This document shows, piece by piece, positions 1 through 8,513 of a DNA stretch of 64,000 bases; position 1 is the stretch's first letter, and each line of letters opens with the position of its first letter. Below the pieces are notes generated by a model, which was not told the DNA's origin, ran no database searches, and saw only the letters and a list, made by a program, of their open reading frames with translations. The DNA comes from an uncultured Opitutaceae bacterium (GTDB lineage Bacteria > Verrucomicrobiota > Verrucomicrobiia > Opitutales > Opitutaceae): assembly GCA_937902925.1 (NCBI GenBank), contig CALFNN010000055.1:1-64000 (forward strand), in the 5' to 3' direction. Position numbers and translations under genes: made by a program.

Positions 1-27
1 GCCTTTGCTTTCTTAGTTACCCCAAAA

Positions 28-44
28 CTCCCGCTAGGCGGGAG
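28..44. repeat. short perfect hairpin near the window edge
   Basis: A 7-base stem (CTCCCGC / GCGGGAG) closes on a 3-base loop. On the minus strand it is followed by GTTTTGGGG, so it could be a weak terminator for a gene outside the window. No gene in the window needs it. Confidence 0.4.
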
Positions 45-152
45 AAGTGTTAAACTGAATGAGAAGAGGGATAGTCGGGAACCGACAGCGGTCAACTACA
101 AGTTTTCAAAATCTACCACTTATTTGTCATTTGATTAAATACCAGTTACTTA

Positions 153-1088
153 ATGGCTATCAATTTTCCTACTTCAAAGACGATTCATCGGTGGCGCCCA
201 ACCGCGTGGCTCAAGGTCGCAGGCGACGACGCGGAGATCTTTCTCCAAGGCCAGTTTAGCAACGATCTGCGCGGCCTCGCTGTGGGGGCGGGGGCGGTTT
301 ACGGGCTCTGGCTCGACGTCAAGGGCCGGGTTTTGGCGGACAGTTTTGTCCTTCGCGGCGACGCGGGAAAATCTGCCGGGGCGAACCCTGGGTTCTGGGT
401 CGGCAGCTATTTTTCGGCGGCCACGGTGATTCGCGATCGATTGGAGAGCCATGTGATCGCGGACGACGTGACGATCGAGGACCAGACCGCTTCGTGGGCG
501 GCGGTTTCGCTGTTGGGGCCGGAGGCGGGCAGGCTGGGGGCGGAGCAATATCTCCCGCGAGACGGCGCTTTTTCCTCGCTGGTTTTTTCGGGGCGCAGAA
601 CGCGCGAGGAAAATACCGAATGGGTTTTCCCGATCGCGGCGGGCGAAACTGTGCGCCAGCTGTTCGCCGGCCTCCCGGAGCTCGACGCGACCGCGATGGA
701 GCGGCAGCGGATCGCGGCGGGCATTCCCGCCGTGCCCGCGGATGTGGGGCCGGGCGATTTGCCGAACGAGGGCGGGCTCGACCGCGATGCGATTTCCTAC
801 ACGAAGGGCTGCTACCTTGGCCAGGAGGTGATGGCGCGGCTCAAGTCGATGGGCCGGGTGCGCCGGCGGCTGTTGCGTGTGACGGGAATCGCTTCGGAAT
901 TTCCCGCGCGGCCCGCGGCGCTTTTTCTCGGCGAGCGCAAGGTGGGTGAGTTGCGTTCGGCGGTGAAAGCAGAGTCCGGCGGCTTCACGGGATTGGCGAT
1001 GCTTTCCCTAATGCACTTGGAGCCGGCGGTCAGCCTGGCGTTCGGAGCGAACGGTGAACCGGCGGTGCAACTCGAGGACGGGCCATGA
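153..1088 (+). CDS. ygfZ: YgfZ/GcvT-family folate-binding protein (iron-sulfur cluster maintenance)
   Basis: A 311-residue cytoplasmic protein of the aminomethyltransferase-like fold. The diagnostic YgfZ signature KGCYLGQE lies near residue 218, with its conserved cysteine present. Known members bind folate and support assembly or repair of Fe-S enzymes, including tRNA-modifying ones. The N-terminal part (WLKVAGDDAEIFLQGQFSND) matches the usual start of the domain, and the length fits bacterial YgfZ. The ATG at 153 follows an unusually AT-rich leader (about 95-152). The stop overlaps the start of the next small gene by ATGA, so the two are probably translated together. The family call is firm; the exact substrate protein is unknown. 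Confidence 0.9.
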   Translation: MAINFPTSKTIHRWRPTAWLKVAGDDAEIFLQGQFSNDLRGLAVGAGAVYGLWLDVKGRVLADSFVLRGDAGKSAGANPGFWVGSYFSAATVIRDRLESHVIADDVTIEDQTASWAAVSLLGPEAGRLGAEQYLPRDGAFSSLVFSGRRTREENTEWVFPIAAGETVRQLFAGLPELDATAMERQRIAAGIPAVPADVGPGDLPNEGGLDRDAISYTKGCYLGQEVMARLKSMGRVRRRLLRVTGIASEFPARPAALFLGERKVGELRSAVKAESGGFTGLAMLSLMHLEPAVSLAFGANGEPAVQLEDGP

Positions 1089-1312
1089 CCGAACTGGAGC
1101 AACTCACGCGGCTGTGCGAGCGACTCGGGGCGCCGCCGGCGCAGGCGGCGACGATGGCGGCGCAATTGGCGAAGCGCGCGACCCAACTGGCGGCCGAGCG
1201 CGGCGTCACGCGCGAGGTGGCAATGACGCGGTTGCTCGAGCTGGTGACGAAAGGGCGTGGGGGCGAGGTGCCGGCCGAATTTGCGCCGCCGCCGGTCCCG
1301 CCGGCGACGTGA
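1085..1312 (+). CDS. small Ala-rich helical protein, unknown function
   Basis: A 75-residue protein whose ATG overlaps the stop of the YgfZ-like gene (ATGA), which supports translational coupling. It is almost entirely predicted helix (residues 1-58), rich in Ala, Leu, Glu and Arg, and ends in a Pro-rich tail (PAEFAPPPVPPAT). There is no signal peptide, transmembrane segment or cysteine. I do not recognise the family. The overlap, and codon use in line with its neighbours, are the reasons for calling it real. Confidence 0.6.
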   Translation: MTELEQLTRLCERLGAPPAQAATMAAQLAKRATQLAAERGVTREVAMTRLLELVTKGRGGEVPAEFAPPPVPPAT

Positions 1313-1326
1313 CGGAAATTTTCCGT
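1312..1326. repeat. perfect palindrome ACGGAAA-T-TTTCCGT
   Basis: Seven-base arms around a single T, beginning on the last base of the preceding stop codon and 87 bases before the HU gene. It is AT-rich against a GC-rich background. It could be an operator for the HU gene or the stem of a weak terminator; it has no U-run. Confidence 0.3.
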
Positions 1327-1413
1327 AAAGCGGGAGCCCGCGCGCGGCCGGTGGCGGATTGGGTTTGACCGCGGCGCGCCTCGTTCCTTCGCTCGCGCAA
1401 CGCTCATGCCCCG

Positions 1414-1689
1414 ATGAACAAAGCCGCCTTGGTCGATGAAGTGCAGAAAATCCTGAGCGACGGCACCTCGAGGGCGGCGGCGGAACGGGCGACGGAAGCG
1501 GTGCTCGATGCCGTGAAGCGTGGATTGCGGCGCGACAAGGAAGTCTCGCTCGTCGGGTTCGGCACGTTCGCGGTCGCCGTGCGGCCGGCGCGACGCGGAT
1601 TCAATCCGCACACCCGCCAGCCGATGAAAATCCGCGCCGTAAAGACCGTCCGCTTCCGCGCCGGTGGCGAATTGCGGACGCAGGCGTGA
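1414..1689 (+). CDS. HU-family histone-like DNA-binding protein
   Basis: A 91-residue protein with the full HU/IHF fold: an N-terminal helical dimerisation part (MNKAALVDEVQKILSDG), the core VSLVGFGTFAV near residues 48-58, and the DNA-binding arm with FNPHTRQPMKI near residues 66-76. HU proteins bend and coat DNA as dimers. The sequence does not tell HU from IHF subunits; the arm proline motif is shared. It stands between the YgfZ pair and galactokinase with separate spacing, so it probably has its own promoter. Confidence 0.92.
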   Translation: MNKAALVDEVQKILSDGTSRAAAERATEAVLDAVKRGLRRDKEVSLVGFGTFAVAVRPARRGFNPHTRQPMKIRAVKTVRFRAGGELRTQA

Positions 1690-1765
1690 GCAGCGGAACG
1701 GGGTTGGGTGCGCTTCCGGGTCGACTCGGAGCGAGCGGCGGATTTTCTGACGCGTGCATTCCGCG

Positions 1766-2911
1766 ATGAAATCCTTGCTGCTGGAAAAGTTTCGCACCGC
1801 ATTTGGCCGCGCACCGGAGATCGTGGCCCGCGCGCCGGGCCGGATCGAGTTCATCGGCAACCACACGGACTACAACGGCGGCACGGTGCTCGGAGCGGCC
1901 ATCGATCGCGGGGTCTGGGTCGCGCTGGCGCGCCGGGACGACGGGCGCCGGCGGTTCGCGAGCGACCAGGGCGGCGAAGTGGTGGCGGTCGCCGCCAACC
2001 AGCTCGACAAACTTTCCGGCCCGCACGCTTGGGTGAATTATCCGCTCGGCGTGCTGGTGGCGCTGCGGGACGCGGGCCTGGCGCTGCCGTCCGGTTTCGA
2101 TTACCTGGCGGTCTCCGATCTGCCGACGGGGGCGGGATTGAGCAGCAGTGCGGCGATCGAACTCGCCTCGGGCCTCGCGTTCCTCGCCGCGACCGGCCAG
2201 ACGGTGCCGCGAGAGACGCTGGTGCAGCTCGGGCGCTACGCCGAAAACAAGTTCGTCGGGGTGCCGTGCGGCATTCTCGACCAGGGCGTGTCGGGCTTCG
2301 GGCGGAAGGATCACCTGGTGTTCATCGATTGCCGGGGACCGCGATTCGACACGGTGCCGCTGCCCGCCGGCGCGCACATCTGGATTTTCAACACGCATAC
2401 GAAACACGCGCTGGTCGACGGCCTGTATGCGGCGCGGCATCGCGAGTGCATGGCCGCCGCCCGCGCGTTGGGCGTGGCCCTGCTGGCTGACCTGTCGCCG
2501 GCGGCCCTCGCCGCGGCCGGAAAAAAACTCGACCCGCTCGAAGCCCGGCGGGCGAAGCATATCGTCGAGGAGATTGCCCGCGTCGATGCGACGGTGGTCG
2601 CGCTGCGGGCGGGAGATCTCACGGCAGTGGGCGAGCTGCTGACCGCCTCGCATCGCAGTTCGCAGCACTTGTTCGAGAACAGCACGGCCGAGCTCGATTT
2701 TCTGGTCGACGCGCTGGTCGGGGTGCCCGCGGTTTACGGGGCGCGACTCACCGGTGGCGGATTCGGCGGTGCGGTGATGGCGCTGGCGTCGGGCGATTTC
2801 GGCCCGGCCGATGCGGACGCGGTGAGCGGAGCCTACGCGGGGAAATTTGGCGCCCGGCCCGATGTCCTGCACGCGCAAACGGGGGACGGGGCGATGCGAG
2901 TGGCGCTCTGA
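1766..2911 (+). CDS. galK: galactokinase (GHMP kinase)
   Basis: A 381-residue GHMP kinase that should phosphorylate galactose at C1 in the Leloir pathway. The galactokinase signature PGRIEFIGNHTDYNGG starts near residue 24, the ATP-binding motif PTGAGLSSSAA near residue 120, and the C-terminal motif LTGGGFGGAV near residue 327. In the signature the usual Glu before HTDY (GEHTDY) is Asn, which may affect sugar contacts. The ATG at 1766 is preferred over a GTG at 1754 because it gives the normal family N-terminus. No other gal gene is adjacent. The gene ends 7 bases from the stop of the convergent prepilin peptidase. Confidence 0.9.
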   Translation: MKSLLLEKFRTAFGRAPEIVARAPGRIEFIGNHTDYNGGTVLGAAIDRGVWVALARRDDGRRRFASDQGGEVVAVAANQLDKLSGPHAWVNYPLGVLVALRDAGLALPSGFDYLAVSDLPTGAGLSSSAAIELASGLAFLAATGQTVPRETLVQLGRYAENKFVGVPCGILDQGVSGFGRKDHLVFIDCRGPRFDTVPLPAGAHIWIFNTHTKHALVDGLYAARHRECMAAARALGVALLADLSPAALAAAGKKLDPLEARRAKHIVEEIARVDATVVALRAGDLTAVGELLTASHRSSQHLFENSTAELDFLVDALVGVPAVYGARLTGGGFGGAVMALASGDFGPADADAVSGAYAGKFGARPDVLHAQTGDGAMRVAL

Positions 2912-2918
2912 CGCCGCG

Positions 2919-3830
2919 TTAGAAGAGCACGGAAACCTCGTGCAGCCACGCGTCGACCCACGCGTGGAAATACAGGAAATAGGACGCACCCGCGATCGCG
3001 AGCATCGGTCCGAACGGCACGTGCGCGCCGAAGGCCAGCGCGGTCGGTTCGCCTTCGGGCGTCTCGGACGGGGGCGCGACCGGCGAAGCCTTGCCGGAGA
3101 TTTTCTGCCAGATCCACGCGACGGCGAACCACGCGGTGCCGACCACGGCGCCGCCGAAAATGGAGAACACGGCTCCCTGCCAGCCGCAGAACGCGCCGAT
3201 CGCCCCGACGAATTTCACGTCGCCGAAGCCCATGGCTTCCTTCTTCAAGACCGCCTCGGCGAGGAGCGCGATCCACAGCACAAGGCCGGAACCCACGAGC
3301 AAACCGAGGAGCGAGGCGACGCCGGCGCGCAGGCTATCCGCAAGGAAGAAGCCGGTGGATTCACCATGCAGCGCCGGCACTGCCAGCGAAAGCAGCACCC
3401 CGACGACGCCGAGGCCGAGAGTGAAGACGTCGGGAATGATGAAGTGATCGAGATCGATGAACGTGGCGGCGACGAGTGAACCGAGGAAAATCCAGCCACA
3501 CACGGCAACGGCCGGCGGAAACAGGCACCAGCACGCGCTGAACAGCGCGGCGGTCAGCAGCTCGACGAACGGGTAGCGGAAGGAAAACTTGCGGCCGCAG
3601 CAGCGGGCGCGACCGCGGAGGATCAGCCACGAGAGAACCGGGATGTTGTCATGCCACTTGATCGGCTGGCCGCAGGCACAGTGCGAACCGGGCGAGACGA
3701 TCGACTCCTCCTTGGGCAGCCGGTAGATGACCACATTGAGAAAGCTCCCGACGCAGGCGCCGACGGCGAAGGCCACGAGGGGAAAAAACCACGGAAACGC
3801 GGCGTTAACTTCGACGAAGGAGGCAAACAT
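2919..3830 (-). CDS. pilD: type IV prepilin peptidase / N-methyltransferase (A24 family)
   Basis: A 303-residue polytopic inner-membrane protein that should cleave the leader of type IV pilin-like proteins and methylate the new N-terminus. The N-terminal methyltransferase part has GSFLNVVIYRLP. The catalytic Asp pair lies in DLDHFIIPD and in the GxGD motif GFGDVKFVGAIGAF. The cytoplasmic cysteine region is atypical: it reads HCACG and ARCCG instead of two CxxC pairs. The ATG at 3830 is preferred to a TTG at 3869 because it begins just before the first membrane helix. No pilin genes are nearby. The gene is about 50 bases downstream of aroE on the same strand. Confidence 0.9.
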   Translation of the reverse strand: MFASFVEVNAAFPWFFPLVAFAVGACVGSFLNVVIYRLPKEESIVSPGSHCACGQPIKWHDNIPVLSWLILRGRARCCGRKFSFRYPFVELLTAALFSACWCLFPPAVAVCGWIFLGSLVAATFIDLDHFIIPDVFTLGLGVVGVLLSLAVPALHGESTGFFLADSLRAGVASLLGLLVGSGLVLWIALLAEAVLKKEAMGFGDVKFVGAIGAFCGWQGAVFSIFGGAVVGTAWFAVAWIWQKISGKASPVAPPSETPEGEPTALAFGAHVPFGPMLAIAGASYFLYFHAWVDAWLHEVSVLF

Positions 3831-3878
3831 GGGGTGCCGGATTCCGGGTGCGGAGAATCGGAAAGTCAAACGCCGCGC

Positions 3879-4796
3879 CTAGCCGGCGAGCGCGGCGCGG
3901 GCGGCGGACGCCATCGCGGGTGCCGTTTGGCCCGCGGGCACGCCGCTCCAGATCTCGAGGGATTTCGCGCCCTGGTGCACGAGCATCGCGAGACCGTTGG
4001 CGTGCGGCACGTCCAGCGCCCGGGCGGCGCGCAGCAGCGCGGTCTGCGGGGGATTATAGATCATGTCAAAGACGGCGGCGGGCCGCGGAAGGTCTCGGAG
4101 CTCGACAGGCGTGGGATCGGAGTCGCGCAGGCCGGCGCTGGTGGCGTTGATCACGAGCGCACCCGGCGGCGCGATCGCGCTCCCGCCGAGTTGCTCCAGA
4201 GCGAAGCCGCGGAGCGGAATCCCGCCGGCCAGCGGCGCGAGGATCCCGAGCAACGCGTCGAGGTTGGTGCGCGTGCGATTGACGATGGCGAGCGAGGCGC
4301 AGCGGCGCTGGAGACATTCCACCGCGGCGCCGCGCGCGGCGCCGCCGGCTCCGAGGAGGACGACGTGGGCGCCGCCGAGTTCGCGCCCGAGGGTTTCGCG
4401 GACCGCGGTGGCCAGGCCGTAGCCGTCGGTGTTGAAGCCGCGCCAGCCGCGATCGGTCCGGTGGAGGGTGTTGACGGCGCCGACAGGGCGCGCCGCGGGA
4501 TCGACGGTGGCGACGCGATCGTAGGCGATGACCTTGTGCGGCACGGTGAGATTGACGCCGTGAAATCCCTTCGCGTGCAGCAGGTCGAGGGCGCGGGGCA
4601 GGTCGTCCGGGGGCACGTCGAAGCGAAAATATTTCCAGTCCGCGAAACGCGCGTCCGTTCGCGCGAGAGCGGCGAGGGCGGCGTTGTGCATCGGCGGGCT
4701 GAGCGAGTGTCCGATCGGATGACCGAGGACGGCGAGCGCGGTGCCGGCCGGCGACCACGACTGGAGGTCGTGCAACATGAGGACGGGATCGGTCAT
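3879..4796 (-). CDS. aroE: shikimate dehydrogenase (NADP)
   Basis: A 305-residue cytoplasmic enzyme that reduces 3-dehydroshikimate to shikimate in aromatic amino acid synthesis. The substrate-binding motif GHPIGHSLSPPMHN is at residues 25-38, the catalytic lysine in NLTVPHK at residue 88, GFNTDG near residue 120 for the NADP fold, and the nucleotide-binding GAGGAARG at 149-156. The length is slightly above the usual 270-290 because of a longer N-terminus. The ATG at 4796 is chosen because codons upstream of it code for no recognisable domain. It is flanked by the SirB1-like gene and pilD on the same strand; no functional link is evident. Confidence 0.92.
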   Translation of the reverse strand: MTDPVLMLHDLQSWSPAGTALAVLGHPIGHSLSPPMHNAALAALARTDARFADWKYFRFDVPPDDLPRALDLLHAKGFHGVNLTVPHKVIAYDRVATVDPAARPVGAVNTLHRTDRGWRGFNTDGYGLATAVRETLGRELGGAHVVLLGAGGAARGAAVECLQRRCASLAIVNRTRTNLDALLGILAPLAGGIPLRGFALEQLGGSAIAPPGALVINATSAGLRDSDPTPVELRDLPRPAAVFDMIYNPPQTALLRAARALDVPHANGLAMLVHQGAKSLEIWSGVPAGQTAPAMASAARAALAG

Positions 4797-4881
4797 CGTT
4801 CCCGTTCTCTTAATCGTTCCCGTTCCCGCAGGGCGAGGGAGATTTCGAAAACGAAAGCCGCGGCGGGGACGCGAATGATGG

Positions 4882-5799
4882 CTACGGCTGCACGTGCCGC
4901 TCGTAGGTGGATTCGAATTCCTCGACAAACCCCGCGAAGAGCCGCGCCCGGCCGAGTTCACCGCCCGCCGTGTAGTGGCTGACGAGATTGCGGCAGCTGC
5001 GACAGAGCACCTCGCGCACCGGAGTCGGGGCCAGGTCGCTGAGTTTCGGCACGAAGCTGCCCGAGCGCATCGATTCGAGGACTTCGTCCGCATCGCGAAA
5101 GATCCCGCGTTCAAACGGATCGACGAAGAACGGGAGGTCATCCGTGAAGCAGCCGACGACAAAATGGCTGGGCAGCCCGACCGGTTCGAGCTCGAGCCCG
5201 ACGCGGCCGGCGACCAGCAGATAAACGATGCTGAGCGAGAGCGGGATGCCGGTGCGACGCGCGAGCACCTGGTCGAGGAAGCTGTTCAGGGGATCGGTGT
5301 AGTGCTCGACGTTGCCGTGGAAGCCCCATTCGTGAAAGAGGACGCGATTGATGACGCGGCATTTTTCGCGGGCGCTGGAGGGCTCGGCGATGAGCTCGAG
5401 GCAGCGGGCGGCGATTGCGTCCAGGCTGCGGCAGCAGCCGCCGACATCGAGGTGCGGCTCGACGGTGCGGGCGAGAAGCAGCGAGCCCGTCTCCAACTCG
5501 TAGTTGAGCGAGCGGATGAAGCCGCGGAACTCGGCGACCGGATCCGTGAATTTCAACTCGTCGAGAAACCAAGTCGCGTGGTGGGCGAGCACGCGATTGG
5601 GCCCCCGCGCCACGGCCTGGAGGAACGGTGCGACGGCCGGCCCGACGTGCGCGAAATGAGCGAGCAACGCACGGCGCACCGACGCACTGGGGTCGTCGAG
5701 GAGACTCAGCAGCGCTTCCCGCCGTGCCGCACTGAGTGTTTCCGTTTCCACGGGCCGATGCGAAAAAGATTTCCGGCGCGGCGCAATCTGGAAACGCAC
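4882..5799 (-). CDS. SirB1 / transglutaminase-like family protein
   Basis: A protein of about 305 residues related to the bacterial SirB1/YchA family (transglutaminase-like fold). Conserved stretches are NRVLFHEWGFHGN, NSFLDQVLARRTGIPLSLS and VGLPSHFVVG, in which His and Asp residues of the fold are kept. A HEAT-like stretch occupies the first 70 residues (SLLDDPSASVRRALLAHF). There is no signal peptide, so it is cytoplasmic. The biochemical role of the family is not established. The start is uncertain: the GTG at 5799 gives a basic extension, and another GTG at 5751 would remove 16 residues. Confidence 0.75.
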   Translation of the reverse strand: MRFQIAPRRKSFSHRPVETETLSAARREALLSLLDDPSASVRRALLAHFAHVGPAVAPFLQAVARGPNRVLAHHATWFLDELKFTDPVAEFRGFIRSLNYELETGSLLLARTVEPHLDVGGCCRSLDAIAARCLELIAEPSSAREKCRVINRVLFHEWGFHGNVEHYTDPLNSFLDQVLARRTGIPLSLSIVYLLVAGRVGLELEPVGLPSHFVVGCFTDDLPFFVDPFERGIFRDADEVLESMRSGSFVPKLSDLAPTPVREVLCRSCRNLVSHYTAGGELGRARLFAGFVEEFESTYERHVQP

Positions 5800-5940
5800 G
5801 CGGGTCGGAAAAATACTTCTTGCCGGGTGCGTTTGCGCGGGCGGCCGAAAATTCGGCGCGCGTTGCGCGGCAATCGATCCGGCGAACCCGACGCCGTCCG
5901 GGGCGGCCCGACGGCGGCGCGGGCGGGGATGGGGCCGGCG

Positions 5941-6657
5941 TTACGGGGGAGTGTCGCGCGTGCCAAACAGCGCCGTGCCGACGCGAACCAGCGTGCTGCC
6001 GGCGGCGACGGCAACTTCGAGATCGCCGGTCATGCCCATGGAGAGTTCGCGCAGCGGTGCGCCACCGCGCAGGGCGAGTTCGTCGCGGAGCGCGCGGAGA
6101 CGGACGAACGTCCGCGTGGCGTGGGCGGCGGTCGCCGCGGGGGTGGCGCCGAGCGGCGCGATCGTCATCAAGCCGTCGACCCGGAGATTTTTTTTCGCGA
6201 GGGCGGCATCGAGCAGGCGCGGTGCATCGGAGAGATCGGCGCCGAACTTGGCGGGATCGTGGCCGGCGTTGATCTGGAGAAGGACGGGAAGCGTCCGGCC
6301 GAGCTCGGCGGCGGCGCGATCGAGGTGATCGAGGAGTTTTTCGCCGTCGACGCTTTGCACCCGGTCGAAATGCCGGGCGGCGATCCTGGCCTTGTTGGAT
6401 TGGAGGTGGCCGATGAGCTCCCAGGCGACGGCGGCGGTCGTCCGGGCGCGTTTTTCGACGGCTTCCTGGACCCGATTTTCACCGACGGCGCGCAGGCCGT
6501 AGCGAGCGGCGTAGCCGGCGGCGGCGGCGGGGTGGGTCTTGGTGACGGCGAGCAGCTCGACTTCCCGTGGATCGCGACCCGCGGCGGCGCAGGCGGTGGC
6601 GATCCGCGCGCGGACGGCGTCGGCCCGGCGGACAAATTCCTCGTAAGCGACAAGCAT
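5941..6657 (-). CDS. YggS/PLPBP-family pyridoxal-phosphate-binding protein
   Basis: A 238-residue protein with a single alanine-racemase-like TIM barrel. The PLP lysine is residue 40 in LLAVTKTHP; GENRVQEA and WELIGHLQSNK are the family's other hallmarks, and the C-terminal GMTGDLEVAVAAGSTLVRVGTALFG binds the cofactor phosphate. Members keep PLP and amino acid pools balanced and have no known enzymatic activity. It is transcribed away from the LysR gene, with an 80-base divergent promoter region between them (6658-6737). Confidence 0.92.
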   Translation of the reverse strand: MLVAYEEFVRRADAVRARIATACAAAGRDPREVELLAVTKTHPAAAAGYAARYGLRAVGENRVQEAVEKRARTTAAVAWELIGHLQSNKARIAARHFDRVQSVDGEKLLDHLDRAAAELGRTLPVLLQINAGHDPAKFGADLSDAPRLLDAALAKKNLRVDGLMTIAPLGATPAATAAHATRTFVRLRALRDELALRGGAPLRELSMGMTGDLEVAVAAGSTLVRVGTALFGTRDTPP

Positions 6658-6737
6658 GGCGCGGTGTTAGAAGAACTACTTAAGGGTTTACGACGGAGGG
6701 TAAGCTCATAGTCTTCCGACAACAACGAGCGCTAATC

Positions 6738-7637
6738 ATGCAAATTGAAAACTTTAAAATCTTTGCCGACCTCGTCGAGACGAAGAGCTTTTCGAAGTCG
6801 GCGAAGCTGAATGGCATCACGCAATCGGCGGTGAGCCAGCAGGCGAGGGCGATGGAGCGGCATTTCAAGGCGCTGTTGATCGATCGGAGCCAGAAGCAGT
6901 TCCAACTCACCCGCGAGGGCCAGCGGGTCTACGACTCGGCCAAGGAGATGCTCCACACTTACGAGAAGCTGCTCTCGGAACTGCAGGAGCTGAAGAAGGT
7001 GATCAGCGGCACCATCCGGATCTCCACGATCTACTCGATCGGGCTCCATGAGCTGCCGCCGTTCATCAAGAAGTTCCTGCATGACTTTCCCTCGGTCAAT
7101 GTGCGCGTTGAATACCGGCGCTCGAATCTCGTTTACGAGGATATCCTGCACAACTCGGTGGATTTCGGGCTGGTGGCGTTTCCGGTGAAACAGCGGCAGA
7201 TCGAGGTGCTGCCGTTTCGCAACGACCACCTCGTGCTCATCGCCCACCCGCAACATCCGATCGCGAAGCGGACCGAGGTCGAGATCAAGGAACTGACCGG
7301 GCAGAAGTTCATCGGCTTCGACCCCGACATCCCGACGCGCAAGGCGGTCGACCAGATTTTCCGCGAGAACAAGCTCGAGATCGAGCCGGTCATGGAATTC
7401 GACAACATCGAGACGGTGAAGCGCGCGGTGGAAATCGACCACGGCATCGCGATCGTGCCACAGGCGACCGTGATGCAGGAGGGCAAGCAGGGCACCCTGG
7501 CGGTGTTGCAGTTCAAGGGCCGGGAGTTCACGCGGCCCCTCGCCATCCTGCACCGCAAGGGCCGCGTGCTCACGCCGGCGATGCGAAAGTTCATCGAGAC
7601 CCTCGGCCTCGATCTCCCGGAAATGCGCGATTCCTGA
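6738..7637 (+). CDS. LysR-family transcriptional regulator
   Basis: A 299-residue regulator with an N-terminal winged helix-turn-helix (residues 2-60, with FSKSAKLNGITQSAVSQQ) and a C-terminal periplasmic-binding-protein-like effector domain from about residue 90. Full length and no truncation. It is divergent from the YggS gene, and LysR proteins often control the divergent gene, but nothing in the sequence names the ligand. The effector domain has no obvious cysteine pair, so a redox sensor of the OxyR type is unlikely. The following TlpA-like gene is 67 bases downstream. Confidence 0.9.
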   Translation: MQIENFKIFADLVETKSFSKSAKLNGITQSAVSQQARAMERHFKALLIDRSQKQFQLTREGQRVYDSAKEMLHTYEKLLSELQELKKVISGTIRISTIYSIGLHELPPFIKKFLHDFPSVNVRVEYRRSNLVYEDILHNSVDFGLVAFPVKQRQIEVLPFRNDHLVLIAHPQHPIAKRTEVEIKELTGQKFIGFDPDIPTRKAVDQIFRENKLEIEPVMEFDNIETVKRAVEIDHGIAIVPQATVMQEGKQGTLAVLQFKGREFTRPLAILHRKGRVLTPAMRKFIETLGLDLPEMRDS

Positions 7638-7704
7638 GCCGGACGGAAAACCGGGAAGAGAATTTGCGGCGATGACTCATACCGGGTATACCTGATTCCA
7701 AGGC

Positions 7705-8259
7705 ATGAAACCTCTTCATCTCATTTACGGGCTGACCGCCGTGGCGCTGGTGGCCGGCGCGGCTACTTACGTCAAGCACGCCGACGCGGTCGAGCCGCCG
7801 GCCGCCCCGGCGCCCGCAACGCCGGCACTGGCGGAACTGCCCGACCTCGGTGCGGCGCCGGCTTGGCGGTTGAAGGACGTGGACGGCAACGTCGTCAGTT
7901 CCGAGCAGTTCAAGGGCAAGGTCGTGGTGGTCGATTTTTGGGCGACCTGGTGCGGCCCGTGCCGTGAGGAGATCCCCGGCTACGCCGACCTCCAGCGGAA
8001 GTATGGCAAGGACGGCTTCGCGATCATCGGGGTCTCGATGGATGAGGCCGGGCCGGGCGTGGTGAAGCAGTTTGTGGAAAAATATGGCGTCAACTACCAG
8101 ATCGTCATGAACGACGATGCCGTGACCTCGGCATTTGGCCAGATGGAGGCGATTCCCACCACGTTTCTCATCGATCGCAGCGGGCAGTTGCGCGACCGGA
8201 AAGTGGGCGCGGAGCCGACGGCGGAATACGAGCGAAAAGTGGTGTCGCTGTTGAATTGA
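7705..8259 (+). CDS. TlpA/ResA-like membrane-anchored thioredoxin
   Basis: A 184-residue protein with an N-terminal hydrophobic segment (residues 3-22) that anchors or exports it, then a Pro/Ala-rich linker and a thioredoxin fold from about residue 50. The active site is WATWCGPC with cysteines 83 and 86, and the cis-proline loop is MEAIPTTFLID. TlpA/ResA proteins reduce disulfides in extracytoplasmic proteins, classically apocytochrome c. No cytochrome maturation genes are adjacent. A bidirectional terminator follows at 8369-8400. Confidence 0.88.
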   Translation: MKPLHLIYGLTAVALVAGAATYVKHADAVEPPAAPAPATPALAELPDLGAAPAWRLKDVDGNVVSSEQFKGKVVVVDFWATWCGPCREEIPGYADLQRKYGKDGFAIIGVSMDEAGPGVVKQFVEKYGVNYQIVMNDDAVTSAFGQMEAIPTTFLIDRSGQLRDRKVGAEPTAEYERKVVSLLN

Positions 8260-8368
8260 AGGGACTTGGTGGCGGTCGTGGGTGGCAAATACGCGTGAGC
8301 GCGGCCCCGCCCGGGACTGCCGGGTCTCCGGCGATTTTTCTCCGAGCGGTCGCGCCGGAAAAAAAGAA

Positions 8369-8400
8369 GGGGCCGGCGATAACCCCTTAACGCCGGCCCC
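8369..8400. terminator. bidirectional intrinsic terminator
   Basis: A perfect 10-base stem (GGGGCCGGCG / CGCCGGCCCC) encloses a 12-base loop. It has an A-run upstream (GGAAAAAAAGAA) and a T-run downstream (ACTTTTTCT), so it can work in both directions. It lies between the convergent TlpA-like and GH3-like genes, as expected for a shared terminator. Confidence 0.85.
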
Positions 8401-8513
8401 ACTTTTTCTATTCCGGCTTTGCAGCCGGTTTCACGCTACCCAAAACCCTGCTTTGGGCAGGACGGGATCGATTGAGCACTGCGCGTGCCAGTCCGTGTGA
8501 CTATTTTGCAACG

